A stretch of 48,894 nt of DNA from Carboxylicivirga sediminis (lineage in GTDB: Bacteria; Bacteroidota; Bacteroidia; Bacteroidales; Marinilabiliaceae), in contig NZ_JAGTAR010000041.1 of NCBI RefSeq assembly GCF_018156225.1, forward strand, positions 1-48,894. Reading direction: 5' to 3'. Below, piece by piece: positions 27,584 through 37,318 of this stretch. The notes beneath the pieces were generated by a model. It searched no databases, was not told where the DNA came from, and was given only the letters and a program-made list of their open reading frames with translations. Within the stretch, counting starts at the first letter, position 1; each line of letters opens with the position of its first letter. A program made the translations under genes and the position numbers.

Positions 27584-30349
27584 ATGCGGCCCGTTACTTT
27601 CCTATTATCCTTCTTCATCGTAACCTCCTTTTTGCATGCCCAGGAGAGTATTATCTATCGCCCTAAAACACAACAAATACGCTTAAGAGAATTTGCCACG
27701 CAGAGGCAATGGGCTCATAAGCATCAAAAGCAAATGGCTGAACAACTTGCAAAACGTTACTCCCTGCCTCTGACAATAGTGAATGATAATGGAGGCATCC
27801 AATCGTTGGCGATGGTTAAAAACAAGCGTCCTGTTTATGTGGCCACCCACAATACAAATGCCGCAGCAACTATATCGGCCGACTTGCTATGGAACTCCCC
27901 TTACCTGCCAATCCAGCTAGATGGTTCACATACCCAATTGGGCTTATGGGATGGTGGAGGCGTTTTCCAGGAACACCAGGAATTTAATAGTACAAGCAGA
28001 ATATGGCAGCGCGATACGCCTCCCTTTCTGCTGGGCCATTCGACACACATTGCCGGAACCATAGGGGCTGAAGGTGTAAATCCATTGAGCAGAGGCCTGG
28101 CTAATCAGGTTACTTTTTATGCCTATGACTTTAGCAATGACATTGCAGAAATGGCTCTGGCAGCTTCCGAAAACCTGAGTCTCTCCAACCATTCATATGG
28201 AACGGTATGCGGGTGGAAATACAATAGCGATTCAGAGTGCTGGTTTTGGTATGGCGATATTAACTTAAATAGCTCAGTAGATGTTGCTTTTGGTCTGTAT
28301 GACTCAACAGCCTGGCACATTGATTATATTGCTCATCTGGCTCCCTATTATTTAATGGTAAAATCAGCAGGCAACGATCGTAATGAGGGCCCAACTGAAC
28401 AACCGGTTTCGCACTACTACTGGGACGATGGCTGGCAAGAGAGTTCGGCAATCAGAGATATTGATGGCGGCCCCGATGGTTATGATTGTCTGACACCCAA
28501 GGCAGTGGCTAAAAATAACCTGGTGATCGGTTCTGTAATGGATTTACCGGAAGGATATACATCGGCTGATGCAGTCACACTCTCCACCTTTAGCTCTTGC
28601 GGTCCAAGTAATGATGGACGTATAAAACCCGATTTAGTCTGTAACGGTGAATCAGTCTTTTCACCGGTGAATGATGCCGCTGACGCTTACGAGACCTACT
28701 CAGGCACATCAATGGCAGCTGCATCAGCTACCGGTACTATTGCCTTACTCTCTGATCTGCAACAACAATTGCAACCTGGTGTGCCATTACTATCATCCAC
28801 GATAAAAGCCATACTTATAAACACTGCTGATGAGTGCGGCCCCTCTCCAGGGCCTGATTACCAATATGGCTGGGGTTTACTCAATGCTTTTAAAGCTGCC
28901 ACCTGCCTGCACAACAACTATATATCGGGTGGCGCCTTCATTCACGAAGGAAGTATCAGTAACAATGAAACCGTCAGTTATCCTATACATATTGAGGATC
29001 ATCAAAATGAGTTAAAGGTTACCCTCTGCTGGACCGATCCGCCGGGGCATGTGAAAGAAACAGATCCTGTGTTGGGTTTAATCAATGATCTAGATCTTCA
29101 CATCGAAAAGCTAACAGAACAGACTATTTACTTTCCATGGGTGCTTAATCCTGATGTACCAGGTCAGGCTGCAAGCAAAGGAATTAACCGGCTTGATAAT
29201 GTGGAACAGGTACATATCCAAAATCCTGTGCCGGGTGACTACCTAATAACAATAAGTGGCAATGCCATTATTGAAGGAGACCAACAAGCCTTTAGCCTGG
29301 TTATAAATGAGTGTTCTGCCAATAAAGACGTATTGCCGCCTGTTAACTTAAAGTATAGAATTGGTGATGCCAGAGCCCAATTATTCTGGTCACCTCCCAC
29401 CAGTTTACCTCAAAGTTATGAGGTATATATTGATGCTGAGTCCATCATCCAAAGTAACGACACAACCGTTATTCTGAATACTTTATTAAATGAACGCACC
29501 TACACATGCTATGTCAAGGCTAAATACCGGGATGACTCATACAGTCTTCCGTCCAACACAGTATCATTCACCCCCCAACAAGCCGTTTCATCACCTTACT
29601 ATACCAATTTCGAAGATGGATTAAACAAATGGCAAATTAAGCAGGAACTGGATGGCTGGCGATTAGGTAACAAGGATTCTCTCACCTCCTATTACCTCAA
29701 TCTGGAGGAGAACACCAGCCAGTTTATATGGATAGATTCAGGGATCAACAAATGGCATTCGCACGTGACCGATGTTGCTACATCTCCCCCCATTAACCTG
29801 GAAGATCATACCAATATAACCGTTAACTTTAAATACGTATTTGCTACAGGCATTTATGATGTTATAGATGAACTGCATTTAGTATACCGACAAGTTGGCG
29901 ATAATGAATGGATAAAAGCCGGGCAGCCTGAAGCATCGTCCAAATGGATGCAGGCCAGTTTCACCCTGCCCGATGAAGCGGCCGGACCAAATACTCAGAT
30001 AGGTTTTTATTACGACGACTTCTATCTACACGGAATGGGCGCCGCCATTGATGAAATCTACATTAGCAGTTCTGTTCCTACACTGATACAAAAGCAGGTT
30101 CCTAAAGTCAACATCGACCTAAAGGGCAATACATTAAGCGTTTTAATCGATAATGCCCAAGACAACACCTGTAATTGGCAACTTTTTGATATGACAGGCA
30201 GATGCTTGCATCAGGGTATTTTTTACCTGTCAGGTGGTGAAGCAAGTACGATTCTTCCACATTTAGATACCGGCATATATCTTGTCCGGCTAAGTAGCAA
30301 GCATACAAATATTACCCGCAAAATATTTAACGCCAACATAGCCAGGTAG
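27584..30349 (+). CDS. Subtilisin-like secreted protease with T9SS sorting domain
   Basis: Exported S8-family serine protease of 921 residues. Signal peptide of about 20 residues ends HAQ. The catalytic triad is seen as Asp in LGLWDGGG (about 123), His in GHSTHIAGTI (about 155) and Ser in YSGTSMAAASATG (about 375); the residue after AA, usually Pro, is Ala. A beta-sandwich follows at about 460-575, then a fibronectin-III-like module near 585-665 (ARAQLFWSPPTSLPQSYEV), a jelly-roll like the cleaved-adhesin domains at about 670-835, and a type A T9SS C-terminal domain (about 845-921, WQLFDMTGRCLHQG, LDTGIYLVRL). It is thus probably secreted to the surface by the type IX system. Confidence 0.94.
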   Translation: MRPVTFLLSFFIVTSFLHAQESIIYRPKTQQIRLREFATQRQWAHKHQKQMAEQLAKRYSLPLTIVNDNGGIQSLAMVKNKRPVYVATHNTNAAATISADLLWNSPYLPIQLDGSHTQLGLWDGGGVFQEHQEFNSTSRIWQRDTPPFLLGHSTHIAGTIGAEGVNPLSRGLANQVTFYAYDFSNDIAEMALAASENLSLSNHSYGTVCGWKYNSDSECWFWYGDINLNSSVDVAFGLYDSTAWHIDYIAHLAPYYLMVKSAGNDRNEGPTEQPVSHYYWDDGWQESSAIRDIDGGPDGYDCLTPKAVAKNNLVIGSVMDLPEGYTSADAVTLSTFSSCGPSNDGRIKPDLVCNGESVFSPVNDAADAYETYSGTSMAAASATGTIALLSDLQQQLQPGVPLLSSTIKAILINTADECGPSPGPDYQYGWGLLNAFKAATCLHNNYISGGAFIHEGSISNNETVSYPIHIEDHQNELKVTLCWTDPPGHVKETDPVLGLINDLDLHIEKLTEQTIYFPWVLNPDVPGQAASKGINRLDNVEQVHIQNPVPGDYLITISGNAIIEGDQQAFSLVINECSANKDVLPPVNLKYRIGDARAQLFWSPPTSLPQSYEVYIDAESIIQSNDTTVILNTLLNERTYTCYVKAKYRDDSYSLPSNTVSFTPQQAVSSPYYTNFEDGLNKWQIKQELDGWRLGNKDSLTSYYLNLEENTSQFIWIDSGINKWHSHVTDVATSPPINLEDHTNITVNFKYVFATGIYDVIDELHLVYRQVGDNEWIKAGQPEASSKWMQASFTLPDEAAGPNTQIGFYYDDFYLHGMGAAIDEIYISSSVPTLIQKQVPKVNIDLKGNTLSVLIDNAQDNTCNWQLFDMTGRCLHQGIFYLSGGEASTILPHLDTGIYLVRLSSKHTNITRKIFNANIAR

Positions 30350-30516
30350 TCCAGGCCATATATCACTTATGAAAATATAAATCATCCACAATGTAAAAAA
30401 TGCCTGATAACTGGAGTACTTGCAAATAGTCGAAAATTTTAAGTATTGTATTGAACTTTTTTTCGTGTCTGCTGTCTTTTTAGTACGATTACTTGCAAGG
30501 TTCGAAAAAAACTGGT

Positions 30517-30524
30517 TTACTTTG
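30517..30524 (+). promoter_or_regulatory. Candidate -7 box of slyD
   Basis: TTACTTTG is one mismatch from TAnnTTTG, with a TTG near 30493 at -33-like spacing. The predicted leader is about 110 bases. The spacer 30350-30641 shows no gene and no other structure that I can identify. Confidence 0.4.
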
Positions 30525-30641
30525 CAAGTTTTTTGCATGAAAGGCCAAATATTGAAAGCAATATGTAACTATTTGGCATGCTTGATGTAGAATAACAGCA
30601 AGCCATAAAAATGAAATAATTACAATACTAAATTTTATAAA

Positions 30642-31169
30642 ATGGAAATAGGAAGAAATAAATTTGTTACCCTTTCCTACGAATTGCGTACCAACGGTGC
30701 AGAAGGAGAAGTGATTGAAAAAACAGAAGCAGAAGCTCCTCTAGGATTTGTATTTGGTGCCGGTAAAATGCTGGAAATGTTCGAAAACAAGTTGGAAGGC
30801 TTAGCTAAAGGTTCTGCTTTTGATTTTGAGTTGAAAGCTGCTGAAGCTTATGGCGAAGTGAACCCCAATGCGATTGTTGAGATTCCAAAGAACATTTTCG
30901 AAGTAGAAGGACAAATTGATGAGAATCTTCTAACAATTGGTAACCATGTACCTATGCAGGATGCACACGGTAACCGCCTTAATGGTTTGGTACTTGAAGT
31001 AGGTGACGAGAAAGTTAAAATGGACTTTAACCACCCACTGGCTGGTGATAACCTGTTCTTTAAAGGCGAAGTACTTGAGGTACGTGAAGCTACTGAAGAT
31101 GAACTGGTAGAATCTTGTGGTACCGGTTGCGGTTCAGGTGGCTGCGGCGGTGGTTGCTCTTGTGGTTAA
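30642..31169 (+). CDS. slyD: FKBP-type peptidyl-prolyl isomerase, SlyD-like
   Basis: Cytosolic folding helper of 175 residues that isomerises X-Pro bonds and can bind metal. It has the SlyD two-part FKBP domain: LSYELRTNGAEGEVIEKTEA, the PLGFVFGAGKMLEMFE loop and FELKAAEAYGE, interrupted by the insert-in-flap region (about 65-130), then NHPLAGDNLFFKGEVLEV. The C-terminus is a Gly/Cys tail with five Cys (CGTGCGSGGC then GGGCSC), parallel to the nickel-binding tail of SlyD, which in E. coli feeds hydrogenase assembly. Whether metal is handed on here is unknown. It is a single-gene unit with its own promoter and terminator. Confidence 0.93.
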   Translation: MEIGRNKFVTLSYELRTNGAEGEVIEKTEAEAPLGFVFGAGKMLEMFENKLEGLAKGSAFDFELKAAEAYGEVNPNAIVEIPKNIFEVEGQIDENLLTIGNHVPMQDAHGNRLNGLVLEVGDEKVKMDFNHPLAGDNLFFKGEVLEVREATEDELVESCGTGCGSGGCGGGCSCG

Positions 31170-31469
31170 TATACAAATACAAGCTATATAGATGAGGGAG
31201 GTGTTAAACACTTCCCTTTTTTTATCTCGTGACTCAGCCACTTGCTATGGAAGTCATTCTTTCAAAGCTCGTAATGTTTTTCAATAGGTTCTTTTTACAA
31301 TTAAACGACCAAAAAATAATTAGCTTGTTAAACAAAAACAACTCATCCCGTACAGTAAAAGCTCATGTAAAGCTCTCACAACGATATTCAATAATTGTCT
31401 TGGGCAATAGCTTATAAACAACTATTTTTACGCTTCATTTTCTAATAATCTATAAATATAAACCGATAT
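31170..31469. other. Intergenic spacer between slyD and aroC
   Basis: Contains the slyD terminator and, at 31423-31430, TATTTTTA, one mismatch from TAnnTTTG, which could serve aroC with a leader of about 34 bases. A 62-codon frame (31229-31417) lacks any family pattern and is not called. Confidence 0.4.
31196..31223 (+). terminator. Rho-independent terminator of slyD
   Basis: Stem GGGAGGTGT/ACACTTCCC (one wobble) around a short loop, then seven T. It lies 26 bases after the slyD stop. Confidence 0.9.
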
Positions 31470-32546
31470 ATGTCTGCAAATTCATTTGGCACCCTATTTA
31501 AGCTCACCTCTTTTGGTGAGTCGCACGGAAAAGCAGTTGGTGGTATCATTGAAGGTGTACTACCCAACACGCTTATTGACGAAGACTTTATTCAGAGCGA
31601 ATTAGATCGTCGTCGCCCGGGCCAGTCAGCCATTACCACACCTCGCAATGAAGAAGATAAAGTGGAGTTTTTATCAGGCATCTTTGAGGGCAAGGCAACC
31701 GGTACACCTATTGCCTTTGTTATCTGGAACAAAGACCAGCGCTCCAAAGACTATGGTAATATTGCCGATGTGTATCGCCCTTCGCATGCCGACTATACCT
31801 ACCAGAGCAAATATGGGATACGCGACTACCGTGGAGGCGGCCGTTCCTCAGCACGCGAAACCATTGCCCGTGTAGTGGCAGGTGCAATAGCCAAGCTGAT
31901 GCTGCAGCAACAGGGCATCACCATTCAGGCATTTACATCAAAGGTAGGACCAATACAATTGGATAAGTCCTATGAAGAGCTTGATTTAGCCAATACAGAG
32001 AATAACATTGTACGATGCCCCGATACCACCATAGCCGATAAGATGATAAATTACATTGACGAGGTGAGAAAAAGCAAGGATTCGGTGGGCGGCATCATCA
32101 GCTGCGTTATTAAAAATGCACCCGTTGGACTGGGCGACCCGGTTTTTAATAAACTACACGCTACCCTGGGCCAGGCCATGTTGTCCATCAATGCCGTTAA
32201 AGGTTTCGAATACGGATTAGGCTTTGGAGCTACTAATTTAAAAGGCTCGGAGCACAATGATGAATTTTATATGGAAGGCGACCGGGTAAGAACTAAAACC
32301 AATCGTTCCGGCGGCATCCAGGGGGGTATCAGCAATGGTGAAGACATCTATTTCAATGTAGCCTTTAAGCCCATTGCCACCATTCTTATGGAGCAGCACA
32401 CGGTGAACCGTAATGGAGAAGAAATAACATCGACCACCAAAGGGCGCCACGATCCTTGTGTGTTGCCGCGAGCAGTGCCAATTGTAGAGGCCATGGCTGC
32501 CATCACTATAGCTGATCATATTTTGGTGAATAAGATGTACAGATAA
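31470..32546 (+). CDS. aroC: Chorismate synthase
   Basis: Last step of the shikimate pathway: eliminates phosphate from 5-enolpyruvylshikimate-3-phosphate to give chorismate, with reduced FMN as helper. The 358-residue protein has the family signatures [18 protein letters not shown] at the N-terminus, [19 protein letters not shown], the [13 protein letters not shown] signature near residue 125 and [16 protein letters not shown] near 285, ending with [18 protein letters not shown]. Length is normal (about 350-390). It is not in a recognisable aro operon. A terminator follows the stop by 20 bases, then the hairpin-rich spacer starts. Confidence 0.97.
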   Translation: MSANSFGTLFKLTSFGESHGKAVGGIIEGVLPNTLIDEDFIQSELDRRRPGQSAITTPRNEEDKVEFLSGIFEGKATGTPIAFVIWNKDQRSKDYGNIADVYRPSHADYTYQSKYGIRDYRGGGRSSARETIARVVAGAIAKLMLQQQGITIQAFTSKVGPIQLDKSYEELDLANTENNIVRCPDTTIADKMINYIDEVRKSKDSVGGIISCVIKNAPVGLGDPVFNKLHATLGQAMLSINAVKGFEYGLGFGATNLKGSEHNDEFYMEGDRVRTKTNRSGGIQGGISNGEDIYFNVAFKPIATILMEQHTVNRNGEEITSTTKGRHDPCVLPRAVPIVEAMAAITIADHILVNKMYR

Positions 32547-32566
32547 TAAAACACTATAAGAGTCAG

Positions 32567-32595
32567 ATGCCAATCCGTGAGGGTTGGCATTTTTT
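32567..32595 (+). terminator. Rho-independent terminator of aroC
   Basis: Stem ATGCCAATCC/GGGTTGGCAT around GTGA (one wobble), followed by six T. It lies 20 bases after the aroC stop. Confidence 0.9.
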
Positions 32596-32663
32596 ATATG
32601 CTGATTCGCATCGTTTTTTAAATATATCAAGTGATAATCTATTAATTATGCATATCAATAGTT

Positions 32664-32839
32664 GAACCCACTCCGGGGTTCTGTTTGTAATGTATTAATA
32701 TACCATGGGTTGCAGCCATGGTTATTAAAAATAAATCCCTTCGGGATATAAAAATGTCCGTAGGACATTAATAATAATAGCCCCGTGCGAAGCGTGGGGT
32801 TATGAATATGGTGAGAAAACACAACCCTGTTATGGGTTG
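32664..32839. repeat. Cluster of six distinct short hairpins
   Basis: Six separate perfect or near-perfect stems with different sequences lie back to back: 32664-32681 (GAACCC/GGGTTC), 32702-32722 (ACCATGG/CCATGGT), 32735-32747 (ATCCC/GGGAT, TTC loop), 32753-32769 (AATGTCC/GGACATT, GTA loop), 32778-32802 (11-bp with wobbles, GAA loop) and 32822-32839 (CAACCC/GGGTTG). The A/T-rich joints are of similar length. The style resembles interspersed REP-like hairpin clusters of Bacteroidota, as I recall them; no transposase (RAYT) is adjacent. Confidence 0.75.
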
Positions 32840-32882
32840 AAGGTTTATATTCAGCAAGTTTAACAATTGATTCATATTAATT

Positions 32883-33218
32883 GCCGATACACTGTGTACT
32901 CGGCAAAAATTAAAAAAGCGTCGATACACGGTGTATCCATCATTTTTGAACTTGGCGAAGCAAATACAAAGTGTATTTTGCATTTTTAGACTTGGTGGAG
33001 CAAATACAGCGTGTATTTCGACTTTTTAGGACTCAGCGGGCCCGATACACGGTGTATCGGCTTGTCTGAAGAGTAAAACAACCAAATACACGGTGTATCG
33101 GCCAGTTTTAATACCTGGGGAGCAAAATACACGGTGTATCGGGTTGCCCAACAAAAAAACTGGTAAATACACGGTGTATCCGTTTTTTACACTTTCCCGG
33201 TATAAGTACACGAAATAT
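32883..33218. repeat. Regular array of ATACA-NNG-TGTAT mini-hairpins, about 40-bp period
   Basis: Eight copies of a 13-base hairpin core, ATACA, a 3-nt loop ending in G, TGTAT (the first copy ends TGTAC), have loop centres at 32893, 32930, 32970, 33010, 33051, 33092, 33133 and 33173. Spacings are 37, 40, 40, 41, 41, 41 and 40. A decayed ninth copy (GTACA-CGA-AATAT) is centred at 33212, 39 further on. The loops are CTG, CGG, AAG, GCG and CGG four times. Flanking bases often extend the stem, for instance to CCGATACA/TGTATCGG at 33042-33060 and AAATACA/TGTATTT at 33002-33018. The 24-25-base spacers differ, except that the spacers after copies 2 and 3 are alike. The period is not a multiple of three. 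Confidence 0.9.
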
Positions 33219-33233
33219 ATTGGCTTCCAGAAT

Positions 33234-33278
33234 AACCAGCATAGGAGAAAATTAAGTCTCCTATGAACCTGACTGGTT
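33234..33278. repeat. Nested dyad upstream of the fucosidase gene
   Basis: An 8-bp perfect stem (ATAGGAGA/TCTCCTAT, arms 33241-33248 and 33257-33264) lies inside an outer AACCAG/CTGGTT pairing (33234-33239 and 33273-33278). It is 109 bases before the GH95 start; an operator or RNA structure is possible. The remaining bases up to 33386 show no other feature. Confidence 0.5.
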
Positions 33279-33386
33279 AGAATGATAATAAAGAGGTAGC
33301 TGAATGTACAAACATAATGCCCTTACAACAATGATTTGGTATATTTGAGGCTAATCATATAATTCACCGCATATCCTTTCAAAATA

Positions 33387-35735
33387 ATGAAAAAACTACA
33401 CCTGTTTCTTTTTATCATCGGCCTGTCAGCCATCTGCTCTTGCCGGCAAACAACCAATAAAGCCACCAATCATGTTTTATGGTACCAACAAGCTGCCGAA
33501 AACTGGAACCAGGCCTTACCCATAGGCAATGGGCGCCTGGGAGCCATGGTATTTGGTAAAACTGATACCGAACGCATACAACTGAATGAAGATTCGATGT
33601 GGCCGGCTGATTTAGGCTGGGATGAACCCGCAGGACAGGCAGAAGACCTTCAGGCCATTCGTCAACTACTATTTGAGGGTAAGCATCAGGAAGCAGATGC
33701 CATGTTTGTCGACAAGTTCTCACGGAAATCAGTTGTTCGCTCGCACCAGACGATGGGTGATTTATGGCTTGATTTCAAACATGACAACATCAGTGATTAT
33801 CGACGTGAGCTGGACATAAATACGGCCATTGCCACCACCACTTACAAAGCAAACGGCTACCAATTTAGTCAAAAAGCGTATGTCTCGGCGCCACACCAGG
33901 TAATGGTGATTGAACTAAAGAGTGAAGCGCCCAATGGCATGAATGGTTCTATACGACTGAGCAGGCCCGATGATAAAGGACACACAACAGCAAAAAGCTA
34001 CACCGATGGCAACAAGCGCTTATTGATGGAAGGTGAAGTTACACAGCATGGTGGTGCTTTTGACTCCCAGCCAGCCCCCATCAACCATGGCGTGAAATTC
34101 CAAACGCTTTTGCATATCGAAAACCACGATGGGCAACTTACTACCACCGGGAATTCCATAACATTGCAAGGCGTTAAAAACGCTGTTATTTACCTGGTAG
34201 CCAACTCATCATTCTATCATGATGATTATGCGGCCCAAAACAATGAACAGCTGCAACAAGCACTCAGTTTGTCTCCTGAGCAGCTGGAGCATACGCATAT
34301 TGCCGATTATCAGCAACTTTACCAACGCGTTGACTTGCAACTTAGCGGCGAGATGCTGGACAGTATACCAACCGACACACGTATTAAACGAGTAAAAGAC
34401 GGTCAAAGCGATATTGGTTTGGAGGCCATGCTTTTTAATTATGGTCGCTACCTGTTGATCAGTTCATCGCGCCCGGGCACCAACCCGGCTAACTTGCAAG
34501 GCTTGTGGAACGAACATATAGAAGCCCCCTGGAATGGCGATTACCACCTGAATATTAACCTGCAGATGAACTATTGGCCAGCCAATGTCACCAACCTTAA
34601 TGAACTTAATCAGCCCTTGTTTAACTATGTGGATAAGCTGGTGGAGAACGGACAGTTAACAGCCCAAAAGAACTTTGGTTGTCAGGGAGCATTTCTGCCA
34701 CATGCCACCGACTTATGGGCGCCTACCTGGCTACGTGCTCCTACAGCCTATTGGGGATGTTCAATGGGTGCCGGTGGCTGGATGATGCAACATTACTGGC
34801 AACATTATTTATTTACAAAGGATACCGATTTTTTAAAAAACACCGCCTTACCAGCCATAGAACAAGTGGCCAGGTTTTATAGCGACTGGCTGATTGAAGA
34901 CCCGAGAGACGGCTATCTGGTATCGGCGCCTTCCACTTCGCCCGAAAACCGTTTCTATGATCAAAACGGGCAGCCTGTTGCCACTTGCCTAGGTTCGGCT
35001 ATGGATCAGCAGGTAATAGCTGAGGTTTTTGATAACTATCTGCAGGCTTGTGCCACCCTGAACATCAGCAATGCATTTACGGAAAAGATAGCCGAACAAA
35101 AGGAACACCTCCGTCCAGGCTTTGCTTTAGATGACCGAGGCCTGATTATGGAGTGGGATCGCGCCTATAAAGAAGTAGAGCCAGGGCACCGCCACATGTC
35201 TCACCTTTATGGATTTCACCCTGGTACAGCCGTTACTGCCAGCGAGACACCTGAACTATTGCAGGCAGTCAGACGCACGCTGGAGCATCGCCTGGCAAAC
35301 GGTGGCGCCGGCACCGGCTGGAGCCGTGCGTGGTTGATTAACTGTAGTGCCAGACTATTAGATGGCGATATGGCCCATCAGCACATACTGGAGCTATTTA
35401 AAAGATCATTGTTCATCAACCTGTTTGATGCGCATCCCCCTTTCCAGATTGATGGCAATTTTGGTTATACAGCCGGTGTGGCAGAGATGCTTATTCAATC
35501 ACACGAAAACAATCTCATACGGTTACTGCCAGCTTTACCGAAAGCTTGGGAAAGTGGCTCGGTTAGTGGTTTAAAGGCAAGAGGTGATGTTACTGTCAAT
35601 ATCGTCTGGACCAAGGGCGAGGTAATATCCGCAGAACTCATCTCTGAAAAAGAATGTAATACAGATATTCTGGTCAATGGTGAAACACATACGGTTCATC
35701 TGCAACCCAATCAACCATACCAATACAGAAAGTAA
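33387..35735 (+). CDS. GH95 family alpha-L-fucosidase-like glycoside hydrolase
   Basis: Probable secreted lipoprotein enzyme of 782 residues that removes alpha-1,2-linked fucose (or galactose) from glycans. Signal peptide with Cys 17 and Cys 19 (ICSC) as likely lipidation site. The N-terminal beta-domain starts [26 protein letters not shown], written here in parts: [23 protein letters not shown]. The (alpha/alpha)6 barrel carries [20 protein letters not shown], of which the Asn pair in NINLQMNYW (about 389) is the family's water-activating pair, SPENRF with the likely acid Glu (about 520) and FQIDGNFG with Asp near 688. [13 protein letters not shown] is also typical. No SusC/SusD pair flanks it. 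Substrate glycan unknown. Confidence 0.93.
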   Translation: MKKLHLFLFIIGLSAICSCRQTTNKATNHVLWYQQAAENWNQALPIGNGRLGAMVFGKTDTERIQLNEDSMWPADLGWDEPAGQAEDLQAIRQLLFEGKHQEADAMFVDKFSRKSVVRSHQTMGDLWLDFKHDNISDYRRELDINTAIATTTYKANGYQFSQKAYVSAPHQVMVIELKSEAPNGMNGSIRLSRPDDKGHTTAKSYTDGNKRLLMEGEVTQHGGAFDSQPAPINHGVKFQTLLHIENHDGQLTTTGNSITLQGVKNAVIYLVANSSFYHDDYAAQNNEQLQQALSLSPEQLEHTHIADYQQLYQRVDLQLSGEMLDSIPTDTRIKRVKDGQSDIGLEAMLFNYGRYLLISSSRPGTNPANLQGLWNEHIEAPWNGDYHLNINLQMNYWPANVTNLNELNQPLFNYVDKLVENGQLTAQKNFGCQGAFLPHATDLWAPTWLRAPTAYWGCSMGAGGWMMQHYWQHYLFTKDTDFLKNTALPAIEQVARFYSDWLIEDPRDGYLVSAPSTSPENRFYDQNGQPVATCLGSAMDQQVIAEVFDNYLQACATLNISNAFTEKIAEQKEHLRPGFALDDRGLIMEWDRAYKEVEPGHRHMSHLYGFHPGTAVTASETPELLQAVRRTLEHRLANGGAGTGWSRAWLINCSARLLDGDMAHQHILELFKRSLFINLFDAHPPFQIDGNFGYTAGVAEMLIQSHENNLIRLLPALPKAWESGSVSGLKARGDVTVNIVWTKGEVISAELISEKECNTDILVNGETHTVHLQPNQPYQYRK

Positions 35736-35741
35736 AAAAAT

Positions 35742-35776
35742 AAGGCAGTGATTTAGAAGTTCCTGCCTTTTATTTT
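35742..35776. terminator. Bidirectional terminator between convergent genes
   Basis: Arms AAGGCAG (35742-35748) and CTGCCTT (35763-35769) form a 7-bp stem. T-rich bases follow on the plus strand and the A run at 35734-35740 gives a U run on the minus strand. It lies between the GH95 stop and the nuclease stop. Confidence 0.75.
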
Positions 35777-37142
35777 AATACGGAATCAGCTTCTTATACT
35801 TTTTTTGGCGAATATAATTAGAAATAATGCTGCGGGTATCCCCATTATCATGGCAGAAGGTGATATGATCTTTAAACTGTTCGGGCGACTCTATACATGC
35901 ATCCTCTCCAATAAAGCCCCAGCCAAGGTAACGGCCATTTTCCACAACTACTACCGCCATCTCGGAATCGTTTCGTCCTTTGTCGAGTATTACGAGATTA
36001 GAATGCCCATAGGATAGTTTCTGAAGCAACGCCTGTACACGTCTATTATAATTCAAATCCGACTCCTCCCCTACGCAGGCACCTTTACAGGTCTTAAGCT
36101 GATATTGAAAACAACCATGTTTTCCATCATAAAGGCCACATAACTGCTGACACAGTTCGTACTCCTCAATCCATTGAAACAGGCGTTCGCGGCCTTCTTG
36201 TATCGTATCAAAGGTGGCACTGGGAATATCAACCCCGCTATTGGGTTTAAGTGTCAACCGCAGGTAACCATTACGATCGGTATAATGATACAAGCCTATT
36301 TTGCTTTTGGAGCGTCGCTGAGCCCGGTTATAACGTGGTTTCTCCAGCTTTATTTCCTCTGACTCCTTCAGGAGGGCAACTAATTCGCTGCCGGTTATAA
36401 AACAGCTTATATCGGCCGCATTTTGCTTCATTTCTATCCCTTTCTTCGTTCGTGGATTGCCCAAGTGTGTGATAATACGACTTCGGATGTTTTTGCTCTT
36501 ACCAATATAGATAAGTTCGCCTTGCTCGTTGTGCATGTAATACACTCCGGTCTGAGCGGGCAAGGCCTTTATTTGCTCCACGCTCATCTGATGATGTAAG
36601 CCATCAGCTGAAAAGGTCTTATATGGATCTTCCGGATTGATTAGTCCATTATTCTTATCCAGTAGTATTTCGAACAGCTTAACGGTTGCCAGTGCATCGC
36701 CCGCTGCACGGTGTCGGGCTTCATTGCCAATGCCTAACTCTGGGCATATCTTCCCTAAACTATACGAAGCATGCCCGGGTAACAACTGACGAGCCAGTTT
36801 AACGGTGCAAATAGTCGGCATCTCAAAACTATAGCCGAGATTCCGGAACTCTTCTTTGATAAAATTATAGTCAAAAGCAGCATTATGCGCCACAAATACA
36901 GCGCCTTTGCATATCTCCACTATATCTTTGGCTATTTGATAAAATGGTGGTGCCGATTCAACCATTTCATTGGTAATACCTGTTAATGAGGTTATAAAAG
37001 GTGGAATATAGGATTCGGGATTTACCAGGCTCACAAACTCATCCACTACTTGTTGGCCATCATAACGGTAAATAGCTATTTCCGTTATTTTGCCATTCTT
37101 CATATTCCCCCCGGTTGTTTCAATATCTACTATGACGTACAT
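35775..37142 (-). CDS. DnaQ-like 3'-5' exonuclease fused to GIY-YIG nuclease
   Basis: Protein of 455 residues with two nuclease domains, likely in DNA repair or degradation. Residues 1-165 are a DEDDh exonuclease: VDIETTGG (first D and E), FVAHNAAFDYNFI (second D) and HRAAGDALAT (His and last D). Residues about 195-275 are a GIY-YIG domain as in UvrC and Cho: QTGVYYMHNEQGELIYIGKS with the Tyr pair, then R and Glu in LKESEEIKLEKPRYN. A C-terminal region (about 310-455) contains a cluster of Cys (CQQLCGLYDGKHGCFQYQ, CKGACVG). This fusion is known in several bacteria; precise substrate unknown. It is divergent from the RNA candidate at 37305. Confidence 0.92.
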   Translation of the reverse strand: MYVIVDIETTGGNMKNGKITEIAIYRYDGQQVVDEFVSLVNPESYIPPFITSLTGITNEMVESAPPFYQIAKDIVEICKGAVFVAHNAAFDYNFIKEEFRNLGYSFEMPTICTVKLARQLLPGHASYSLGKICPELGIGNEARHRAAGDALATVKLFEILLDKNNGLINPEDPYKTFSADGLHHQMSVEQIKALPAQTGVYYMHNEQGELIYIGKSKNIRSRIITHLGNPRTKKGIEMKQNAADISCFITGSELVALLKESEEIKLEKPRYNRAQRRSKSKIGLYHYTDRNGYLRLTLKPNSGVDIPSATFDTIQEGRERLFQWIEEYELCQQLCGLYDGKHGCFQYQLKTCKGACVGEESDLNYNRRVQALLQKLSYGHSNLVILDKGRNDSEMAVVVVENGRYLGWGFIGEDACIESPEQFKDHITFCHDNGDTRSIISNYIRQKKYKKLIPY

Positions 37143-37304
37143 GCACTAACTATCGCTCTTAAACTACACTTGTTTCGAATTACCTTTGTTGCTTTTGTTA
37201 AAGTATTGGTAAAAGTACACATTTTAATTTTTTATTAATCAACTCATTCCATCTCAATTTCGCTAAAACCCTTGTATTTTCTTGGATGTAGAGTTTTTAA
37301 AAGC

Positions 37305-37312
37305 TATATTTG
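37305..37312 (+). promoter_or_regulatory. -7 box of the candidate non-coding RNA
   Basis: TATATTTG is an exact TAnnTTTG with TTG at 37282-37284 at -33-like spacing. A start near 37319 would precede no open frame of note. Confidence 0.6.
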
Positions 37313-37318
37313 TTGTAC

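Noticed and set aside
31229-31417. 62-codon frame between slyD and aroC
   Set aside because: No family pattern, signal or promoter of its own; the spacer also holds the probable aroC promoter.
32768-33211. Two minus-strand frames of 71 and 61 codons across the hairpin array
   Set aside because: They are by-products of the repeat; the period of 40-41 bases shifts frame between copies, so no consistent repeat peptide is kept.
32883-33218. CRISPR array
   Set aside because: The repeat unit is only 13-19 bases and imperfect, two spacers are near-copies of each other, and no cas gene is in the window.
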